A stretch of DNA of 19,465 nucleotides from contig JAKPQT010000481.1 of NCBI GenBank assembly GCA_029555885.1, positions 1-19,465 on the forward strand, written 5' to 3'. Both the position numbers and the translations under genes were made by a program. Below are positions 16,190-19,465 of the stretch, piece after piece. Every line of letters starts with the position of its first letter. Position 1 is the first letter of the stretch. The stretch comes from Chloroflexota bacterium. GTDB lineage: Bacteria; Chloroflexota; Anaerolineae; CG2-30-64-16. Under the pieces are notes generated by a model. That model saw only the letters and a program-made list of their open reading frames with translations, did no database searches and was not told the DNA's origin.

Positions 16190-18589
16190 ATGACCCATCG
16201 CGTCGACCTCAACGGCGACTGGCAGCTTGCCTGCTTCCCTGAAACGCCCGCCTCCGCCGCCGCGCCCGTTGACCTTTTCAGCAGCCCGAACCTTGCCGAT
16301 GTACCGATTATCGCGGCCACTGTGCCGGGCAACGTCGAGCTGGATCTCGAACGCGCGGGGACCTTGCCCGATCCCTACTACGCCGCAAACATTCGCCTGC
16401 TCCGCCGCTATGAAGCATACGAGTGGTGGTATGCCCGCGAGTTCGAGCTGCCGCCCGACGCCGCGGGGCAGGAGTGGGACCTCGTGTGCGAGGGGCTGGA
16501 CACGCTGGCGACCGTCTGGGTGAACGGGCACGAGGTCGGCCGCGCCGCCAACATGCTCATCGGCCACCGCTTCGCTGTCACCGCCGCGCTGCGGCCGGGG
16601 CGGAACCGGATCACCGTGCGCCTCGGCTCCGCACTCAACCACGCGCGCGGGTTCAGCTACGACGCGGCCAGCTCCGGCGCGGATTTCCGCGAGGAAGGGC
16701 TGTTCCTCCGCAAGGCTCCCCACGTCTGGGGCTGGGACATCCTGCCGCGCGCGGTCTCCGCGGGCATCTGGCGGCCCATCTATCTCGAGGCACGTCCGCC
16801 GACCGCCATCGAACAGCTCTATCTCTGGACGGTCGAGACGCATCTCGGCGGCGCGACCCTCGGCGCGCGCTGGCAGTTCCGGACAGACGTTGCAGACATG
16901 GACGGCTTCAGCCTGCGTTTCAAGGGCACATGCGGCGAGCACAGCTTCGAGTTCGAGTGGCCGGCGGAGTTCCTGGCAGGCGGCTGCCGCATCCCCGTGC
17001 CCGGTGCGCGGCTCTGGTGGCCGCGCGGGTATGGCGCAGCGAACCTGTACACGGTGACCACGCAGCTCTGTCGCGGGGGCGCGGTGCTGGCTGAACGGAC
17101 CGACCGCATCGGCATCCGCACGGTAGCGGTGGACCGCACGGAGACGGCCGGGCAGATGTGGTCGCCGGAGGCTGCGTCGTCCACCGTGGCTCGCCATGAC
17201 CGCCCGCCGGACCCGGCCAGCCATTTCGTCATCTACGTCAACGGCGAGCCGATCATGGTCAAGGGCACGAACTGGGTGCCGCTCGACGCCTTCCACAGCC
17301 GCGACGCCGAACGGGTCGACCGCGCCGTTGCGCTGCTCGATGACATCGGCTGCAACATGGTGCGCTGCTGGGGCGGCAATGCATACGAGAGCGACCGCTT
17401 CTTCGACCTCTGCGACGACAAGGGCATCCTGGTCTGGCAGGACTTCGCGTTCGCCTGCGCGCGCTATCCGCAGACGGAGGACTTCCTGGCCCAGGTGCGC
17501 ACAGAGGCTGAGGCCGTGACCGTACGGCTGCGCAACCACGCCTGCCTCGCCATCTGGTGCGGCGACAACGAAATCGACGGCATGTATGTCAACGACGGCC
17601 TGTCGCCGGAGCACAACCGCCTCAGCCGGGAGGTGCTGCCGCAGGTGGTGCACCGCATGGACCCGCATCGCGCGTTCGTGCCCAGTTCGCCTTACGTGCC
17701 GCCCGTCCTCACCGCACATCCGACCGCGGATATCTGGACGCGGACGCCGGAACAGCACCTCTGGGGGCCGCGCGGCTATTACAAAGGCCCGTTCTATACC
17801 CAGCACAGCGCGCACTTCATCGGGGAGATCGGCTATCACGGCTGCCCGAATGTCAGCTCCATCCGCCGCTTCATTTCACCCGACGCGCTCTGGCCCTGGC
17901 AGGGCGAGGGCGGCTGGAACGACGAGTGGCAGGTTCATGCGGTCTATCACTGGCAGCACCGCCGCATCGACCGCGACCGCATCAAGCTGATGGCGAACCA
18001 GGTGCGCGAGCTGTTCGGCGTCATCCCGGAGGACCTGGAGAGCTTCGCGCTCGCCAGCCAGATTGTCGAGGCCGAGGCGGTCAAGTTCTTCATCGAGGCC
18101 ACGCGGCTGCGCAAGTGGTGCACGAGCGGCATCCTCTGGTGGAACCTGATCGACGGCTGGCCGCAGTTCTCCGACTCGGTGGTGGACTATTACTTCGGCA
18201 TCAAGCTGGCCTACCATTATATCCGCCGCGTGCAGCAGCCGGTATGCGTCATCATCGGGGAGCCGGGGCCGGGCAAGCAGTTGCCCGTCATCATCGCAAA
18301 CGATGCGCTGCAGCCGGTCGAGGTGGACTATCGCATCACCGCCGGCGGTGAGGTGGTATCGGCTGGGCAGTTTGTTGCGCCGGCCAACGAGAACTGGCAG
18401 GTGGACCACCTCCGCACGTTTGCCAGCGACCACCGGCTATACCTGGTTGAGTGGAGCGCAGGCGGTGAGGCGTTCGGCAACCACTATCTGGCCGGTCAGC
18501 CGCCGTTCTCGCTGGAGCAGTACCGCGCGTGGCTGGCCGAGATCGCCGCGCTGCCGCGGGCGTTCGACGCGGACACAGTCGCACGGTGA
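16190..18589 (+). CDS. Glycoside hydrolase family 2, beta-mannosidase-like
   Basis: 799 aa. I start at ATG 16190, preceded by CGGAGA, because the protein then begins with the usual VDLNGDWQL; the open frame extends 78 nt further upstream without family similarity. The N-terminal jelly roll (to about 180) has YEWWYAREFELP and GLDTLATVWVNGHEVG, followed by an immunoglobulin-like domain ending LWWPRGYGAANLY and a TIM barrel with KGTNWVPLDAF and CWGGNAYESDRFFDLCDDKGILVWQDF. The acid/base is Glu461 in WCGDNE; the nucleophile is probably Glu546 in IGEIGYHG. These fit the beta-mannosidase branch of GH2, which removes terminal beta-mannose from oligosaccharides. There is no signal peptide, so it should act in the cytoplasm on imported sugars. 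No transporter or other glycosidase is adjacent, so the exact substrate is open. Confidence 0.9.
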   Translation: MTHRVDLNGDWQLACFPETPASAAAPVDLFSSPNLADVPIIAATVPGNVELDLERAGTLPDPYYAANIRLLRRYEAYEWWYAREFELPPDAAGQEWDLVCEGLDTLATVWVNGHEVGRAANMLIGHRFAVTAALRPGRNRITVRLGSALNHARGFSYDAASSGADFREEGLFLRKAPHVWGWDILPRAVSAGIWRPIYLEARPPTAIEQLYLWTVETHLGGATLGARWQFRTDVADMDGFSLRFKGTCGEHSFEFEWPAEFLAGGCRIPVPGARLWWPRGYGAANLYTVTTQLCRGGAVLAERTDRIGIRTVAVDRTETAGQMWSPEAASSTVARHDRPPDPASHFVIYVNGEPIMVKGTNWVPLDAFHSRDAERVDRAVALLDDIGCNMVRCWGGNAYESDRFFDLCDDKGILVWQDFAFACARYPQTEDFLAQVRTEAEAVTVRLRNHACLAIWCGDNEIDGMYVNDGLSPEHNRLSREVLPQVVHRMDPHRAFVPSSPYVPPVLTAHPTADIWTRTPEQHLWGPRGYYKGPFYTQHSAHFIGEIGYHGCPNVSSIRRFISPDALWPWQGEGGWNDEWQVHAVYHWQHRRIDRDRIKLMANQVRELFGVIPEDLESFALASQIVEAEAVKFFIEATRLRKWCTSGILWWNLIDGWPQFSDSVVDYYFGIKLAYHYIRRVQQPVCVIIGEPGPGKQLPVIIANDALQPVEVDYRITAGGEVVSAGQFVAPANENWQVDHLRTFASDHRLYLVEWSAGGEAFGNHYLAGQPPFSLEQYRAWLAEIAALPRAFDADTVAR

Positions 18590-18633
18590 GGGATGTATGA
18601 CCCTGTATGGGGCTAATCACCCAACCATAATTC

Positions 18634-18662
18634 TTGTCATAGCACACTATCCGTGCTATCAT
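18634..18662 (+). promoter_or_regulatory. higBA promoter with operator palindrome in the spacer
   Basis: TTGTCA (18634-18639), a 17-nt spacer and TATCAT (18657-18662). A perfect inverted repeat ATAGCAC (18639-18645) / GTGCTAT (18653-18659), with a 7-nt centre, fills the spacer and overlaps both hexamers. This is the expected place for a HigA or HigBA repressor site. Transcription would start at about 18669. Confidence 0.75.
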
Positions 18663-18670
18663 GTTATCTC

Positions 18671-18964
18671 ATGATCATGTCCTTCAAGGATCAGGCTACT
18701 GAGGACATTTTCAATGGCCGGAACCCCAGGGCTGCGAGACGCTGCTGTCCCGAAGCCCTCTGGAAGGTTGCGACTCGAAAGCTCGACCTGCTGGATTCAG
18801 CGGCAACCTTGAATGACTTGCGTGTTCCACCAGGCAATCGCCTGGAGGCATTGAGCGCAGATCGCGCTGGACAGCACAGTATCCGCATCAACGAACAGTA
18901 TCGAATATGTTCCGTATGGACGAGTTCAGGTCCGGCTGAGGTTGAGATTGTGGACTATCATTGA
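18671..18964 (+). CDS. higB: HigB-type RelE-superfamily toxin
   Basis: 97 aa. HigB toxins are ribosome-dependent mRNA endonucleases. The protein has the standard order: MSFKDQATEDIFNG, ARR, LWKVATRKLDLLDSA, LNDLRVPPGNRLEAL, AGQHSIRINEQYRICSVW and the terminal EIVDYH, whose final His and nearby Arg/Tyr residues are the catalytic surface in this family. ATG 18671 is preferred because family members begin MI-x-SF; ATG 18677 is the alternative. It has no ribosome site and sits about 2 nt after the inferred transcription start, so it is probably translated from a leaderless mRNA. The toxin precedes the antitoxin, as is normal for hig modules. Confidence 0.92.
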   Translation: MIMSFKDQATEDIFNGRNPRAARRCCPEALWKVATRKLDLLDSAATLNDLRVPPGNRLEALSADRAGQHSIRINEQYRICSVWTSSGPAEVEIVDYH

Positions 18965-18987
18965 GAGATTGCGAGGAAGCAGGAAGT

Positions 18988-19365
18988 ATGGTTCGCGTAC
19001 CGACAGACCGACCGCCGACACATCCCGGTGAAGTGTTGGCCGAAGAGTTCCTGGCGCCGATGGGGGTGACGCAGCGCCAGCTTGCGGATGCCATCCGAGT
19101 GCCTTACCAGCGCGTCAATGAAATCGTCAACGGTCGGCGCGGCATCACGCCCGCGACAGCATTGCGCCTGGCGAAGTTCTTCGGCACGGCCCCCGATTTC
19201 TGGCTGAACCTCCAGATGCGTTTCGACCTCTATGAAGCACAGCACGACCAGCAGAACGAGCTGGCTCGCGTCACGCCATACAAGGCTATCGCCACTGCCG
19301 TTGCAGCCGTTCAGGAATCAGGCCCTACCCGGAAAACCGGCCAGGAGTCGGACAGCGCAGAGTAA
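18988..19365 (+). CDS. higA: HigA-type antitoxin, XRE family
   Basis: 125 aa, starting at the ATG after GCAGGAAGT, 23 nt after the higB stop. HigA neutralises HigB and represses the operon. The family start RPPTHPGEVLAEEFL is followed by the helix-turn-helix GVTQRQLADAIRVPYQRVNEIVNGRRGI-type segment (about 26-53) and the TPATALRLAKFFGTAPDFWLNLQ block. The C-terminal 35 residues are polar and less conserved. Its good ribosome site, in contrast to the leaderless toxin, would favour antitoxin excess. Confidence 0.94.
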   Translation: MVRVPTDRPPTHPGEVLAEEFLAPMGVTQRQLADAIRVPYQRVNEIVNGRRGITPATALRLAKFFGTAPDFWLNLQMRFDLYEAQHDQQNELARVTPYKAIATAVAAVQESGPTRKTGQESDSAE

Positions 19366-19370
19366 GTCCT

Positions 19371-19440
19371 GTGACGAAATAGGACACTGATGACGCGGTT
19401 TGAACTGATCTATAGCGTCATCAGCGTTCTATTTATCGTC
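19371..19440 (+). repeat. Long imperfect inverted repeat downstream of higA
   Basis: A perfect 9-bp core TGATGACGC (19388-19396) / GCGTCATCA (19415-19423) is extended outwards by imperfect arms (GACGAAATAGGAC against GTTCTATTTATCGTC), with an 18-nt centre. The AAATAGGAC...GATGACGC arms are of a kind that occurs as dispersed elements in diverse environmental bacterial genomes (from memory). It begins 6 nt after the higA stop. Confidence 0.65.
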
Positions 19441-19444
19441 CCCT

Positions 19445-19465
19445 GAGCGCGCGCCAGACGCGCTC
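19445..19465 (+). repeat. Short GC-rich inverted repeat at the right edge
   Basis: GAGCGCG (19445-19451) and CGCGCTC (19459-19465) form a 7-bp stem with a 7-nt loop ending exactly at the window edge, so any extension or T-tract cannot be seen. Confidence 0.45.

Noticed and set aside
16124..17839. 571-codon minus-strand open frame
   Set aside because: Antisense to the GH2 gene, which shows ordered domain motifs; long antisense frames are expected in GC-rich DNA.

Overview
The window is GC-rich bacterial chromosome with mostly core metabolic genes on the + strand, many separated by palindromic or tandem-repeat spacers. The best guess for the host is a Chloroflexota (Anaerolineae-like) bacterium. 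This is an inference from a T-box-controlled pheST operon, an adenylosuccinate lyase of the human ADSL type, a secreted DUF11 protein, a HigBA module and abundant extragenic palindromes. There is no rRNA or other phylogenetic marker, so the assignment is moderate at best.

Layout. (1) Positions 1-1673, minus strand: the first 557 codons of a large secreted DUF11-repeat protein that runs off the left edge. It has a perfect consensus sigma-70 promoter and a leader of about 310 nt. (2) 2168-3373, plus strand: a TPM-domain membrane protein with two zinc-ribbon-like Cys pairs of pairs, transcribed divergently from its own strong promoter. (3) 3387-9285: a purine block guaB-purA-purB-purH. PurH makes IMP, GuaB sends it towards GMP, and PurA plus PurB send it towards AMP. 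guaB has a recognisable promoter and a terminator-like hairpin in its short leader. (4) 9366-10727: an MFS exporter behind a palindromic spacer. (5) 10753-14928: a phenylalanine T-box riboswitch, pheS and pheT. Heptad-repeat elements lie inside the T-box leader and between pheS and pheT, a palindromic element is translated in frame within pheT, and a near-perfect 35/36-nt inverted repeat starts at the pheT stop codon. (6) 15115-16053: a small protein of unknown function convergent with a HemG-like flavodoxin. (7) 16190-18589: a cytoplasmic GH2 beta-mannosidase-like enzyme. (8) 18634-19365: a higB-higA toxin-antitoxin operon whose operator palindrome fills the promoter spacer and whose toxin mRNA is probably leaderless. 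(9) 19366-19465: two more inverted repeats.

I do not see a clear novel multi-gene system. The most unusual content is non-coding or semi-coding: the repeat families wedged into regulated junctions, including one inside an essential protein and one inside a riboswitch leader, the guaB leader, and the unexplained long leader of the DUF11 gene. No tRNA, rRNA, CRISPR array or transposase was found.
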